In this document: positions 1-7,843 of the stretch, piece by piece
How the letters are laid out: each line of letters starts with the position of its first letter
How positions within the stretch are numbered: the first letter of the stretch is position 1
DNA from: an uncultured Neglectibacter sp.
GTDB lineage: Bacteria; Bacillota; Clostridia; Oscillospirales; Acutalibacteraceae
Direction: 5' to 3'
Length of the DNA: 38,525 nucleotides
Assembly: GCA_904374805.1 (NCBI GenBank)
Contig: CAJFEW010000045.1
Span: forward strand, 1 to 38,525
Made by a program: the position numbers and the translations under genes
The notes under the pieces: model-generated
What the model saw: only the letters and a program-made list of their open reading frames with translations
The model's database searches: none
What the model was told of the DNA's origin: nothing

Positions 1-93
1 TGGCTCAACTATTCGTGAGCGTTCTGGCTCACTTTTTCGTGGTCGTTTGTGGCTCACTTTTTCATGAGCGCCTGGTTCACTTTTTCGTTGACA
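1..93. repeat. Tandem terminal repeats resembling an IS21-family insertion sequence end
   Basis: Four imperfect direct repeats of about 22 bases, each built around GGCTCACTTTTTCGTGAGCG-like text, run from base 1 and stop at TTGACA (88-93). Read on the other strand, the block starts TGTCAACGAAAAAGTGAACC, with the TG terminus and multiple transposase-binding repeats expected of IS21-type (istA/istB) elements. The body of the element would lie left of the window, so no transposase is visible. Assignment rests on the repeat architecture only. Confidence 0.45.
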
Positions 94-286
94 TTTACAC
101 CATTAACCCTGTTATTTCTCATAATTGAGCACCTCGCTTCCTATAGGATTTTCTATAACAGTATCACAGAACATCCATATTGTCAATCACGCGGTTCGCC
201 TTTATCATTGAAACAGAATTTCTCCATTCTGATTAGTTGCCCATGGGAGCCCGGATTGTCAGAGCAGGACACTTTCTTGTATGCGG
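94..286. other. Non-coding spacer next to the IS-like end
   Basis: No convincing coding sequence, RNA gene or promoter was seen between the IS-like end and the terminator of the leftmost minus-strand operon. Short open frames here lack ribosome sites and family resemblance. This is the place where a VapC toxin gene would be expected downstream of the VapB-like gene, and none is present. Confidence 0.4.
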
Positions 287-320
287 AAAAGAGGACAGGG
301 ATCCCCCCTGCCCTCTCTTA
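287..320 (-). terminator. Rho-independent terminator of the ATPase/VapB-like operon
   Basis: On the minus strand an arm AGAGGGCAGG pairs with CCTGTCCTCT (one G-T pair) and is followed by TTTTCC. It lies about 95 bases past the stop of the VapB-like gene, which indicates that transcription of that operon ends here and no toxin gene follows. Confidence 0.6.
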
Positions 321-414
321 TTGTCCCCCCATTTTCCTGGCTGGAAACCAGGCACACGTCCAGGCCTCTGGAACCACCACAGTACCTTTTCAGTTCCTTT
401 TTTCATCGTAAAGG

Positions 415-645
415 TCATAGGCCATCCCTGTCCTCCTGCACCCCTTGTTCGCGACCGTTTCCAAAAATGTCATCGGTAAAGCTGTCCACACCGTCCATAA
501 AGGTGTTCCACAGGGGTTCCTTGAGAACCAGCAGGACGGCGTCATCCAGACGCTGGATGACCACCTCGTCCACATTGAAGCGGTACTTCTGGGGCAAGTG
601 TACAACCTGGCTTTTTCCATTTTCAATGATTTTTGCGATTTCCAT
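415..645 (-). CDS. VapB/AbrB-type antitoxin-like protein, no partner toxin visible
   Basis: A 76-residue protein beginning MEIAKIIENGKSQVVHLP, which matches the swapped-hairpin AbrB/VapB DNA-binding fold (lysine-serine-glutamine followed by hydrophobic strands, then VDEVVIQRLDDAVLLV). The C-terminal part (WNTFMDGVDSFTDDIF) resembles the flexible toxin-binding tail of VapB antitoxins. VapB proteins normally neutralise a PIN-domain RNase (VapC) encoded immediately downstream and repress their own operon. Here the next 95 bases hold no VapC and then a terminator. The gene starts 30 bases after the ATPase stop, so the two are probably co-transcribed. The ribosome site is weak (GGAAG, about 11 bases upstream). 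It may be a solitary antitoxin left after loss of the toxin, or a small DNA-binding partner of the ATPase. Confidence 0.7.
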   Translation of the reverse strand: MEIAKIIENGKSQVVHLPQKYRFNVDEVVIQRLDDAVLLVLKEPLWNTFMDGVDSFTDDIFGNGREQGVQEDRDGL

Positions 646-674
646 GATGACCGCTTCCCAGGCTGTCCATGATT

Positions 675-2135
675 TTACAGTTTTCCATTTTGTCCGTCTG
701 CTTCTGCTTTTCCCAGGATATAGAGGAAAGCGATGGCAGGAACACGCAGAATGGGTACCGCTGTTTCATGCTTGGCAATCCCGAAATCGTCCAGCCGTTT
801 TGTAATGAGAAAAGCGTCCGTGACCTTGGAGTTTCCGTCTTGGCATAATTCAACGATAGCGTCCGTCGCCGCAATATGTGAATTGTTGCGGTATTTCACT
901 TCGCACAGAATCTTCCGGCGGGGAAGTTCCACTACCACATCGACCTCTTTCTGGCTGTCCTTTGCCTTTCTAAAGTAGCCAAGGCTTGCAGGGCTGCCCT
1001 GGTAGAAAGAGACCATATGCTTGTAGACGGTGGTTTCCACCATTGCGCCTAGTTCTTTTTCATCCGAAAGCACGTCGTCGATCATCAGCACTGCGTTACG
1101 GATGGCTGCGTCTGCAATAAAGATTTTCGGCTTTCCTTTTAAAGCGCCTTTGCTTCCCACATCCATTGGCTTAGCCAGATAAATGAGATTGGACATCTCA
1201 AGAGCCTTAATATAGCTGTCAACTGTTACGATGGAGGTGTTCTCCAGTTCCTTTGCCGCAGTCGTTGCGTTGAAAATCTCCGTGGAGTTCATGCACAGGT
1301 AGAGAAATAGTTTTCCCATTAGCAATGGGCTCCGGATATTAAAGAGGGACAGCACATCCCGCTTGATTACCTTATCCACCACATCTTCCCGCAGCATTCT
1401 TTGTGCGTAGGCGTCATCATCTGATAAAACCAGCTCTGGAAAACCGCCAATCGTAAGATAACGGTTAAAATGATTTTGCAGTGGGGTGAATTGATCCATC
1501 AAATCCCCAAGCTGCGCCGGACTCATACTTTTCAGCTCGGATAAGCGTAAGTCATCCGGCAGGAGAGGCAAACCCAGATCAAGCAGCCTGCAATACTCAT
1601 AAAAGGACATGGTGGGGATTTTAAGAACGCTCCACCGTCCCGTGCCGCTGTCCGCGGAACCCTTTTCCAGAATGGGGCTGGCAGACCCTGTGGCGATCAG
1701 CCGAATGTCTTTCCGGCTGTCGTAGATCACCTTCATCCAGAGTTCCCAATTATCGGTGTACTGCACTTCATCAAAGAAAACATACCTTGTACCGGTGATA
1801 GGGTACATCGCCTCATAAATAGACAGCACATTCTCTGCGTTGACGAGCTTCAGAATCGGATTGTCAAAGGTGGCGTATAAGATATTTCTGGGATTTACAC
1901 CCTCGTCAATCAGGTGGTCGATGATCTGATACAGGATGGTTGTCTTGCCTACACGCCTCATACCGGATAAAACGGCAAACCGCCGGATGCTTTTATGGGT
2001 GAGCGTTTTCAAAGCCTCGTAGTAGGCCAATCTCTTTTGCGGCTTGCTTTCTTCTTTGATGGCAGAGGGTGTGCGCCACCACGGGTTATATTACCGCAAT
2101 ACTTTCGTGACCTGTTCATCACTTACAATCGCCAT
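675..2135 (-). pseudogene. AAA ATPase (AAA_14/DUF4143 family) interrupted by an in-frame stop
   Basis: The family fold is clear: Walker A GMRRVGKTT, a Walker B-like hydrophobic strand ending in FFDEVQY, an arginine-rich sensor segment (RLIATGSAS) and the C-terminal nuclease-like DUF4143 region with CEVKYRNN. These ATPases are common in prokaryotic accessory DNA and mostly uncharacterised. The natural start is ATG at 2133-2135 with GGAGGT close upstream. Translation from it gives MAIVSDEQVTKVLR, then TAA at 2091-2093, then YNPWWRTPSAIKEES and the rest of the family sequence in the same frame. The stop replaces the expected residue just before the conserved NPWW motif. The longest intact frame begins at a TTG (2030) with no good ribosome site and lacks about 35 N-terminal residues but keeps the P-loop. 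Either the gene is inactive, or a shortened product is made, or there is a base-call error. Confidence 0.8.
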
Positions 2136-2214
2136 AGTGCACCTCCATAATGCTATGTTTCCAGCAGGATTTTTCAATTATACTATTGCTTTTATCTCGA
2201 AGTTTACAAAGTAT

Positions 2215-2243
2215 ATTATAGCAATAGTCAAGTCAGATTGCAA
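2215..2243 (-). promoter_or_regulatory. Sigma-A promoter of the ATPase operon
   Basis: On the minus strand TTGCAA (2238-2243) is separated by 17 bases from a perfect TATAAT (2215-2220), about 80 bases upstream of the ATPase ATG. An 8-bp inverted repeat (ACTATTGC at 2182-2189, GCAATAGT at 2221-2228) brackets the start region and might be an operator. Confidence 0.55.
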
Positions 2244-2315
2244 ATTATATTGTAAAAACAGGCAAAATGTAAGACGGAGACAATCCGTCCCAAGTTGGGA
2301 CAGATTCTGAGGGTA

Positions 2316-2347
2316 GAAAAAGGAAGCCATGTTTTCATGGCCTCTTA
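2316..2347 (-). terminator. Terminator after the zeta-like/DUF2442 operon
   Basis: Minus-strand arm GAGGCCATG pairs with CATGGCTTC around an AAAA loop and is followed by CTTTTT. It lies about 110 bases past the DUF2442 stop. The remaining part of 2136-2454 holds only this terminator and the ATPase promoter. Confidence 0.65.
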
Positions 2348-2454
2348 AAGATAGGCTTTGGAGGGTATAGCGTTCTCTCGCATCTTTTGTGTTCCCCTGT
2401 CTTGTCACCGGCGTGTAGTCGCTACGAAATCTACTACTTCAAAGCCTTTCTTTA

Positions 2455-2808
2455 TCAGATGGGTACACTGTCTACATAGCAGGTGTCCGGCGAAAGATCC
2501 ACTTTGTTGTTGTAGACCACCTGGCTGTCTACCGTGGGGTCAATGTCCCAGGCAACACAGTTGCACTCATCTAAATAGACGCGTTGAAAATTGGCGTCCT
2601 CGCCCAGAAACGCAAACACCGTCTCGGGCTTGATGATGGGCTTCATGTCGAACCGGCGGCTCACCCCGTTGTCAAACCGCAGCAGTAAGGTGAAATTGTC
2701 AGAGGGTGAGACTGCCATGATTTTCTTGCGGCCTGACGCAAAATACCGGGCCATCTTTTCATCAAAGCCTTTACTCAAATAGAGAATTGGATGTCTTTCA
2801 CTTTTCAC
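2455..2808 (-). CDS. DUF2442 domain protein overlapping a zeta-like kinase gene
   Basis: A 117-residue protein. Residues about 30-115 show the DUF2442 pattern: FTLLLRFDNGVSRRFDMKP, a central F-A-F-L, FQRVYLD, then CVAWDIDPTVD and a D-L-S-P-D-T-C-Y end. DUF2442 proteins are small; members are often found beside DUF4160 in toxin-antitoxin-like pairs, but their biochemical role is not settled. The GTG start (2806-2808) overlaps the upstream TGA in GTGTGA, with GGAGAGG just before it, so expression is translationally coupled to the zeta-like gene. The first 28 residues are not typical for the family; a shorter start is possible. Function is inferred only from context. Confidence 0.7.
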   Translation of the reverse strand: MKSERHPILYLSKGFDEKMARYFASGRKKIMAVSPSDNFTLLLRFDNGVSRRFDMKPIIKPETVFAFLGEDANFQRVYLDECNCVAWDIDPTVDSQVVYNNKVDLSPDTCYVDSVPI

Positions 2809-3419
2809 ACCCTCTCCATCAGCTCCAAAAGCCAGCGGGGCGGGGTGGAAACCCTGGGGGTCAACTCCCCGTTGCGGTATTCCGCCACATCCACAAAGCC
2901 GTTGTCGTTGTCGAAAAACCGGGCTTCATCGCAATAGGGGAGAACCCGCAGCACGTCCGTAAAGCGGCTTTGGAAGCGGCGCTCCACGTCCTCCTTGGGG
3001 ATGTCGTGGCCGCCCTTGGCCACCCGGTTGGCAATGCGCCCCAGGCTTTCCTCCATCGTGTCCAGGCCGATGTAATACAGGCGGATGGTGTACCCCCGTT
3101 CCTTGGCCCGGCGGATGGTGCGTTCCGTCCGCGCGCCGGACAGGGTGGTCTCCTGGGTGAAGCTGATGCCTTTCTCCAAGCACTCGTCAATTTTGCGGAC
3201 GGCAATTTTTCCAGCATCTAATAGGGCAGGGAAAAAAGCGGTTTTGCGCAGCAAAATGGGGGTCGTGGATTGACCCCCAAGCTTTTTTCTGAAAAGCTGC
3301 AACGCTGCTTTGTCCACATCCATGATCAGCCCCAGGTCGGAGCGCTCCGCTTTCAAGGCCCCGGTCAGGCTGGACTTGCCGCAGCCGTTCACCCCGCCGA
3401 TGATAGTGTATAACTTCAT
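2805..3419 (-). CDS. Zeta-toxin-like P-loop kinase
   Basis: A 204-residue P-loop protein. Residues 5-17 (IIGGVNGCGKSSL) form Walker A; MDVDKAA follows after the first helix, as in zeta-type enzymes and related AAA_33 kinases; FTQETTLSG (about residue 90) matches the conserved E-T-T/S-G segment that binds the substrate; R-T-I-R-R-A-K-E-R-G-Y and a lid rich in arginine follow. Family members phosphorylate UDP-N-acetylglucosamine (zeta/PezT) or other small substrates; several homologues have no proven toxicity. The ATG has AGGGAGG upstream. The downstream DUF2442 gene overlaps it by 4 bases. There is no epsilon/PezA-type antitoxin in the window. The substrate and toxicity are inference. Confidence 0.75.
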   Translation of the reverse strand: MKLYTIIGGVNGCGKSSLTGALKAERSDLGLIMDVDKAALQLFRKKLGGQSTTPILLRKTAFFPALLDAGKIAVRKIDECLEKGISFTQETTLSGARTERTIRRAKERGYTIRLYYIGLDTMEESLGRIANRVAKGGHDIPKEDVERRFQSRFTDVLRVLPYCDEARFFDNDNGFVDVAEYRNGELTPRVSTPPRWLLELMERV

Positions 3420-3449
3420 GGTGTTTCCTCCCTGTATGCGTATATTTTC

Positions 3450-3479
3450 AGTATATCATGGCGTTCAGCAAATGCGCAA
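3450..3479 (-). promoter_or_regulatory. Promoter of the zeta-like/DUF2442 operon
   Basis: Minus-strand TTGCGC (3474-3479), 18-base spacer and TATACT (3450-3455), about 30 bases before the ATG at 3419. It lies directly beside the broken left end of the antiporter gene. Confidence 0.45.
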
Positions 3480-3512
3480 GGCGCTTTCGGGAAAAGCCGA
3501 AACGAAGATACG

Positions 3513-5016
3513 GGCGTCCCCCTGTACTTGGCCTTTCTATTCGGCGGCATCGCGCTGGCAACCGCCCCGGCGCCCGCCTTATCCATTGTGCGGGAGTTTA
3601 AGACAAAGGGCCCTGTCACCTCCACGCTGATCCCTATGGCCGCTCTGGATGACATTGTTGGCTGCGTGGTATTTTTCAGCACCATTGCCATTGTCGCAGG
3701 CAATCTATCTGCGGGAGAGCTTCCCCCCCTATATGATTGCCCTAGTGGTGCTGCTGCCCTTGGTGATCGGCGTTGTCACCGGTTTGGTTGCAGGAGTTGT
3801 CCTGAAAAAAGAGCGGAACACCCCCACCACCTTGCTGCTGCTGGGCAGTACCATTCTGTTGGCGTCCGCAGTGGGCTTTCTGTGCAACAGGCTGCTGCCC
3901 CGGCCCGTGCTCAACTTCATGCTGATTGGCATGGCCTTTTCCGCCACCTTCTCCAATATGATCTCGGAAAAGCGGCTGGAACAGGTGATGAAGGGATTTA
4001 ACCCCATTCTGGGCGTGGCTATGATCGTGGTCATCCTAAATCTGGGCGCTCCCCTGGATTACCATTTGATTTTAGGCGCTGGATTGTACACAGCGGTCTA
4101 TATTCTCGCCAGAGGATGCGGCAAATACTTTGGCGCTTTCTTCGGCGCAGCCATTACCAAATCCCCTAAGACAGTGCGGAACTTTTTGGGCTTTACCTTA
4201 CTGCCTCACTCGGGCGTTTCCCTGGTCTTTACCGGCATTGCCGTGGGTGTGTTGAGCGGGCCGGCACCGGAGTGCGCCCAGATCATCCAAGGAACCATTG
4301 CGGCAGCTGCCGTCATCAACGAGATCATTGCCGTCATCATGGCCAAGAAGGGCTTTGAATGGGCCGGAGAGTTCCATAAGGCAGAGGAGATGCCCACAGC
4401 AGAACCCCAGGCTATTCTGCAGCCTGTGGTGACCATCAGCCGGCAGCACGGCAGCGGCGGCCGCGAAATCGGCAGAAAGCTGGCGGAGCAATTGGGCATT
4501 CCCTTCTACGGCTACGAGTTCATTGAGCGCGCCGCCCAATCCAGCCCCATTGACCGAAGCTTTTTTGAAAATGCGGAAACCAGCGGCAGCAACAGCCTGC
4601 TGCGTCACCTGTCCGACGGGGTGCGGCAGAACCTCTCTGTAGAGGACCAGGCCTTTCTCCACCAGGCGCAAATCATTCGCCAAGTCGCCAGCGAAGGTCC
4701 CTGTGTCATTGTGGGACGCTGTGCCGACTACGTGCTCAAGGAGAGGCCCCATGTGGTAAAAGCCTTTATCCACGCCGATATGGACAGCCGTATCCATCGG
4801 ATTGTCCACATCTACCACGAGGCAGACGAGGAGGCCCTAGAGCAAATTAAAAAGACGGACAGAAGGCGGGAGCAGTACTACAGCTACTATTCCGGACAGG
4901 CCTTTGGCGACTCCACCAATTACGCGATCTGTCTGGACAGCAGCCTGGTGGGCGTTGACACGTGCGTGAAAATTCTCAAAGACGCCTATACGGCCCAGCT
5001 GGTAAACCAGCCCTAG
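3513..5016 (+). pseudogene. Truncated, frameshifted cation/proton antiporter fused to a cytidylate-kinase-like domain
   Basis: Homology starts abruptly at GVPLYLAFLFGGIALATAPA, in the middle of a CPA-type sodium(potassium)/proton antiporter; the first half of the usual 10-13 membrane helices is absent. After FFSTIAIVAGNLSAGELPP the frame is lost in a run of seven C (3723-3729). Removing one C restores ELPPYMIALVVLLPLVIG and leads into the frame that ends at 5016. That frame continues with further membrane helices, then from about 4425 a soluble domain VVTISRQHGSGGREIGRKLA with a glycine-rich nucleotide site, CVIVGRCADYVL and R-x-E-Q-Y-Y-S-Y-Y, matching the cytidylate-kinase-like family (PF13189). 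Upstream, 3420-3512 has no antiporter sequence. As it stands no functional transporter can be made. The intact gene probably coupled ion exchange to a nucleotide-binding regulatory domain. Confidence 0.75.
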
Positions 5017-5100
5017 GCTGCCGCTGCAAAAATGGCCGCTGCCCCACTCTCCCCCGAGCTGGAACACTGCCCTCTCGGAACAGATCGATACAAAAGCGGA

Positions 5101-5340
5101 AGGCGCTCTCCGAAGAGAGCGCCTGGGACTGTCGAAAAAGAGAAAGAAAGCAAACATAAAAGTTTTTGATCAAACTTTTTTCAAAAAGTTTGCAGGGTGT
5201 GGGGCAGCGCCCCACGGTCTTAAGGGACACTCAGCGACAAAAAAGTCAGCAGACAGGGGCCGAAGGCCCCGCTTCTGCGGCCGGCTGCCCTCCTATGAGA
5301 TTTTTTCGACAAGCTGAGGCGCTCTCCGAAGAGAGCGCCT
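5101..5340. mobile_element. MITE-like inverted-repeat element
   Basis: The 24-base palindrome AGGCGCTCTC-CGAA-GAGAGCGCCT occurs at 5101-5124 and again at 5317-5340. Just inside are TGTCGAAAAA (5131-5140) and TTTTTTCGACA, so the two ends form inverted repeats of about 40 bases. The core has two more hairpins, CAAACTTTTTTCAAAAAGTTTG and GTGGGGCAGCGCCCCAC, and no open frame of its own. This is the layout of a small non-autonomous element or a large composite REP-type repeat. The right-hand hairpin, followed by TTCTTTT, could also end transcription from the left. Confidence 0.6.
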
Positions 5341-5344
5341 TCTT

Positions 5345-5539
5345 TTAGGGAAGAGGTCTTGGATTCTTTGGGAGGGAGAGATAGTCCTGCTGGTGAAACT
5401 GCTGGTCCTGTCGTTCTTCCACGGCTGCACGAACTTCCTCCGGCAGGTCATCCAGACCCAAGTCGTTTTGAAACAGTTCGCTGAACGTCATTCCGGAAGC
5501 GCCACGGACCGGGACGCCTCCCCAAAAATACGGAATCAA
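5345..5539 (-). CDS. Possible small hypothetical protein
   Basis: A 64-codon frame downstream of the aspartate kinase terminator. It has a TTG start without a clear ribosome site; an internal ATG (5491) begins MTFSELFQNDLGLDDLPEEV, an acidic, protein-like stretch. No family was recognised. It may be a fragment of a longer gene or not expressed at all. Confidence 0.25.
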   Translation of the reverse strand: MIPYFWGGVPVRGASGMTFSELFQNDLGLDDLPEEVRAAVEERQDQQFHQQDYLSLPKNPRPLP

Positions 5540-5544
5540 ACAAG

Positions 5545-5583
5545 ATCACCCCCGCAGTTAGCTTGTGCAGCTGCGGGGGTGAT
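5545..5583 (-). terminator. Terminator of the aspartate-family operon
   Basis: A perfect 13-bp stem (ATCACCCCCGCAG with CTGCGGGGGTGAT) and 13-base loop lies about 55 bases past the aspartate kinase stop. On the minus strand it is followed by CTTGTTTGATT, a moderate T tract. Confidence 0.75.
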
Positions 5584-5638
5584 TACTCTCTAGGGTCTTT
5601 GTAAATCTTGGAGAGAATGGAACGGTATGGAAGATGGT

Positions 5639-6859
5639 TTAGTGATTCTCAAAAAACTTTTCGTGGATCGCTTCCACAGCCCGGTCGCCATCGGCCTTGT
5701 TCAGCAGCACGGAAATCTTAATCTCACTGGTGGAGATCATCTGGATGTTCACGCTGCGGGAGAACAGCGCCTCAAACATCTCTGCAGCCACGCCGGGATG
5801 GGTCTCCATGCCGGCGCCCACAATGGACACCTTGGTGACGTTGTCGTCGGAGACGATATTGGAAGCGCCCCACTTCTCTGCGTTCTGCTGGAGCAGGGCA
5901 ATGGCGTCATCCATCTTGTTCTTGTCCACAGTAAAGCTGATGTCCTTGGTGCCGTTGCGGCCGATGGACTGGAGAATGATGTCCACGTTAATCCCCTTGC
6001 TGGCCAGCTTGGAGAAGATTTTAAAGGCCTTAAAGGCCAGGCCCGGCTTATCCGGCACCCCGATGATGGAGATGCGGGCAATATTGTCGTCTTTTGCTAC
6101 CCCGCTAATGAGCATTTTTTCCACGTTGCTTTCCTCCTTCACGATGGTACCCTTCCGCCGGGTCAGGCTGGAAAGGACCTCCAGTTCAATGTTGTACTTC
6201 TTGGCCATCTCCACAGAGCGGTTGTGGAGCACCTGAGCGCCCAAAGTGGCCAGCTCCAGCATTTCGTCGTAGGAGATGGAGCTGAGCTTAATAGCCCCGG
6301 GGATCTTCCGGGGATCGGCAGTGTAGACGCCGTCCACATCGGTGAAGATCTGGCACAGGTCCGCATGCATGGTGGCGGCAATGGCCACCGCGCTGGTGTC
6401 GGAGCCGCCGCGGCCCAAGGTGGTCATGTCCCCGTAGCGGTTGACGCCCTGGAACCCGGTCACCACCACAATGCGGCGCTTATCCAGCTCCTGCTCAATG
6501 CGCTGGACGTTCACACGCTTAATGCGGGCGTTGCCGTAATCCGAAGAGGTGTCAAAACCCGCCTGCCATCCCAGCAGGGAAACCACCGGGTATCCCATGC
6601 GCTCAATAGCCATGGCCAGCAGGGAGGCGGAGATCTGCTCCCCAGAAGACAGAAGCATATCCATCTCCCGCTTCGAAGGCTTGTCGTTGATTTCCGCTGC
6701 CTTGGCAATCAGGTCGTCGGTGGTGTCTCCCTGGGCGGAAACTACCACCACCACATCGTTGCCCTCCTTATAGGTGGAGGTGACAATGTCCGCCACATTG
6801 TTGATGCGCTCGGCGTCCTTTACGGAGGAACCGCCAAACTTCTGTACAATCAATGCCAT
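5639..6859 (-). CDS. lysC: Aspartate kinase
   Basis: Aspartokinase phosphorylates aspartate with ATP, the first step of lysine, threonine, methionine and diaminopimelate synthesis. The 406-residue length is normal for the alpha-subunit type. The N-terminal kinase motif KFGGSS (residues 7-12), the catalytic stretch GRGGSDTSAVAIA and TDVDGVYTADPR are all present. Two ACT domains follow (about 265-340 and 345-400), with GVPDKPGLAFKAF and ISTSEIKISVLL, which usually bind the feedback inhibitor lysine or threonine. The ATG is preceded by AGGAGGAAGGGAAG. It is the last gene of the ACT-hom-thrB-lysC operon, followed by a strong terminator, so flux entry and the threonine branch are co-expressed. The internal start that makes a separate beta subunit in some Firmicutes was not examined. 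Confidence 0.95.
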   Translation of the reverse strand: MALIVQKFGGSSVKDAERINNVADIVTSTYKEGNDVVVVVSAQGDTTDDLIAKAAEINDKPSKREMDMLLSSGEQISASLLAMAIERMGYPVVSLLGWQAGFDTSSDYGNARIKRVNVQRIEQELDKRRIVVVTGFQGVNRYGDMTTLGRGGSDTSAVAIAATMHADLCQIFTDVDGVYTADPRKIPGAIKLSSISYDEMLELATLGAQVLHNRSVEMAKKYNIELEVLSSLTRRKGTIVKEESNVEKMLISGVAKDDNIARISIIGVPDKPGLAFKAFKIFSKLASKGINVDIILQSIGRNGTKDISFTVDKNKMDDAIALLQQNAEKWGASNIVSDDNVTKVSIVGAGMETHPGVAAEMFEALFSRSVNIQMISTSEIKISVLLNKADGDRAVEAIHEKFFENH

Positions 6860-6972
6860 TACACATTCTTCCCTTCCTCCTGCCCGAAAAGGGCAGGTCT
6901 TCTCTCATATTCGCTGCTTCCCACAAGGGGATGTCCCAACCTATTGTATGCGCGGGGCTTTCTAAGAGCGAC

Positions 6973-7830
6973 TCACTCGATGACGATCTGAGCGCCCTGG
7001 GGAGCGGCGCTCAATATCTCCACCCGCCAGCCGGTAATGCCCTTGTCCTCCAAATGGCTGACGCAGTTTCTTCCAAAGGCTTCCGCGTTTTCCGAGTCGA
7101 TCATAGCGATGATGGTGGGTCCGGCGCCGCTTACATACGTGCCCAGGGAGCCCAGCTCATAGCTCATGCGGAACACATCGTCGTAGTGGCCAATGAGCCC
7201 AGAGCGGTAAGGCTGGTGAATCCGGTCCTGGACCGCCACCCGCAGGTTTTCCAGCTTTCCAGAAAACAGAGAGGCCGTCATCAAACCGGACCGGGATAAG
7301 TTGTACACCGCGTCCTCTCGGGAGTAAGTCTTCGGCAGAGCAGCCCGCGCTTCCTCCGTCTTCAATTCGAAGGGGGGGATCATCACCGCAAAGCGGATTT
7401 TCTCCGACACAGGCACGCTGACACTGTAAACCCGTTTGCCCTCCATAGCGGAGGCCACCAAGCCGCCGGAAAGGGCCGGGCTGGTGTTGTCCGGGTGGCC
7501 CTCGATCGAGGTCCGTTTGGGACAGAGGGTTACCCATAAACCGGTTGGCACCCAAAATGCCCGCTACAATACAGGCAGAGCTGCTCCCCAGGCCACGGGC
7601 CATGGGGATATTGTTCTCCTGGATGATTTTCAGCCCCGGCAGCTTTTTGCCGCAGATCTCATACAGGTGTTTGGCCGCCCAAAAGATCAGGTTGCTCTCA
7701 TCTGTGGGCACCTTCACGTTATCCGTGCAGCGGATCTCCAAGGTGTCGGACTCTTCCATCCACACGCGGTTCTGCATGGTCAGGGCAATCCCCAGGGAGT
7801 CAAAGTGGCCGGAACGTCGATTCGGATCAT
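6973..7830 (-). pseudogene. thrB: Homoserine kinase, disrupted by two small frameshifting deletions
   Basis: A GHMP-family homoserine kinase, which makes O-phosphohomoserine for threonine. ATG at 7828-7830 has AAAGGGGG upstream and lies 13 bases after hom. It encodes MIRIDVPAT, then (junction near 7804/7805) reads TTTGACTCCCTGGGG, that is FDSLGIALTMQNRV in another frame: the conserved SANxGPG segment has been lost, roughly 22 bases. The next frame runs through the ATP site ARGLGSSSACIVAG to NPLSQTDL, where near 7507 a second deletion of under 20 bases shifts to IEGHPDNTSPALSGG, intact to the stop at 6973. The rest, including the AGPT motif, looks sound. Unless these are assembly errors the cell lacks this enzyme, while neighbours hom and lysC are intact. 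Confidence 0.85.
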
Positions 7831-7843
7831 TCTTCTGCCCCCT

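Noticed and set aside
2178-2408. Minus-strand frame of 76 codons
   Set aside because: It overlaps a terminator and a promoter, has no ribosome site and resembles no family.
3723-3729. Programmed frameshift in the antiporter gene
   Set aside because: A C7 run alone is weak evidence, and the gene already lacks its N-terminal half, so simple decay or an error is likelier.
5627-6991. Long plus-strand open frame of 454 codons
   Set aside because: It is the antisense shadow of aspartate kinase, with His/Val-rich composition and no family resemblance.
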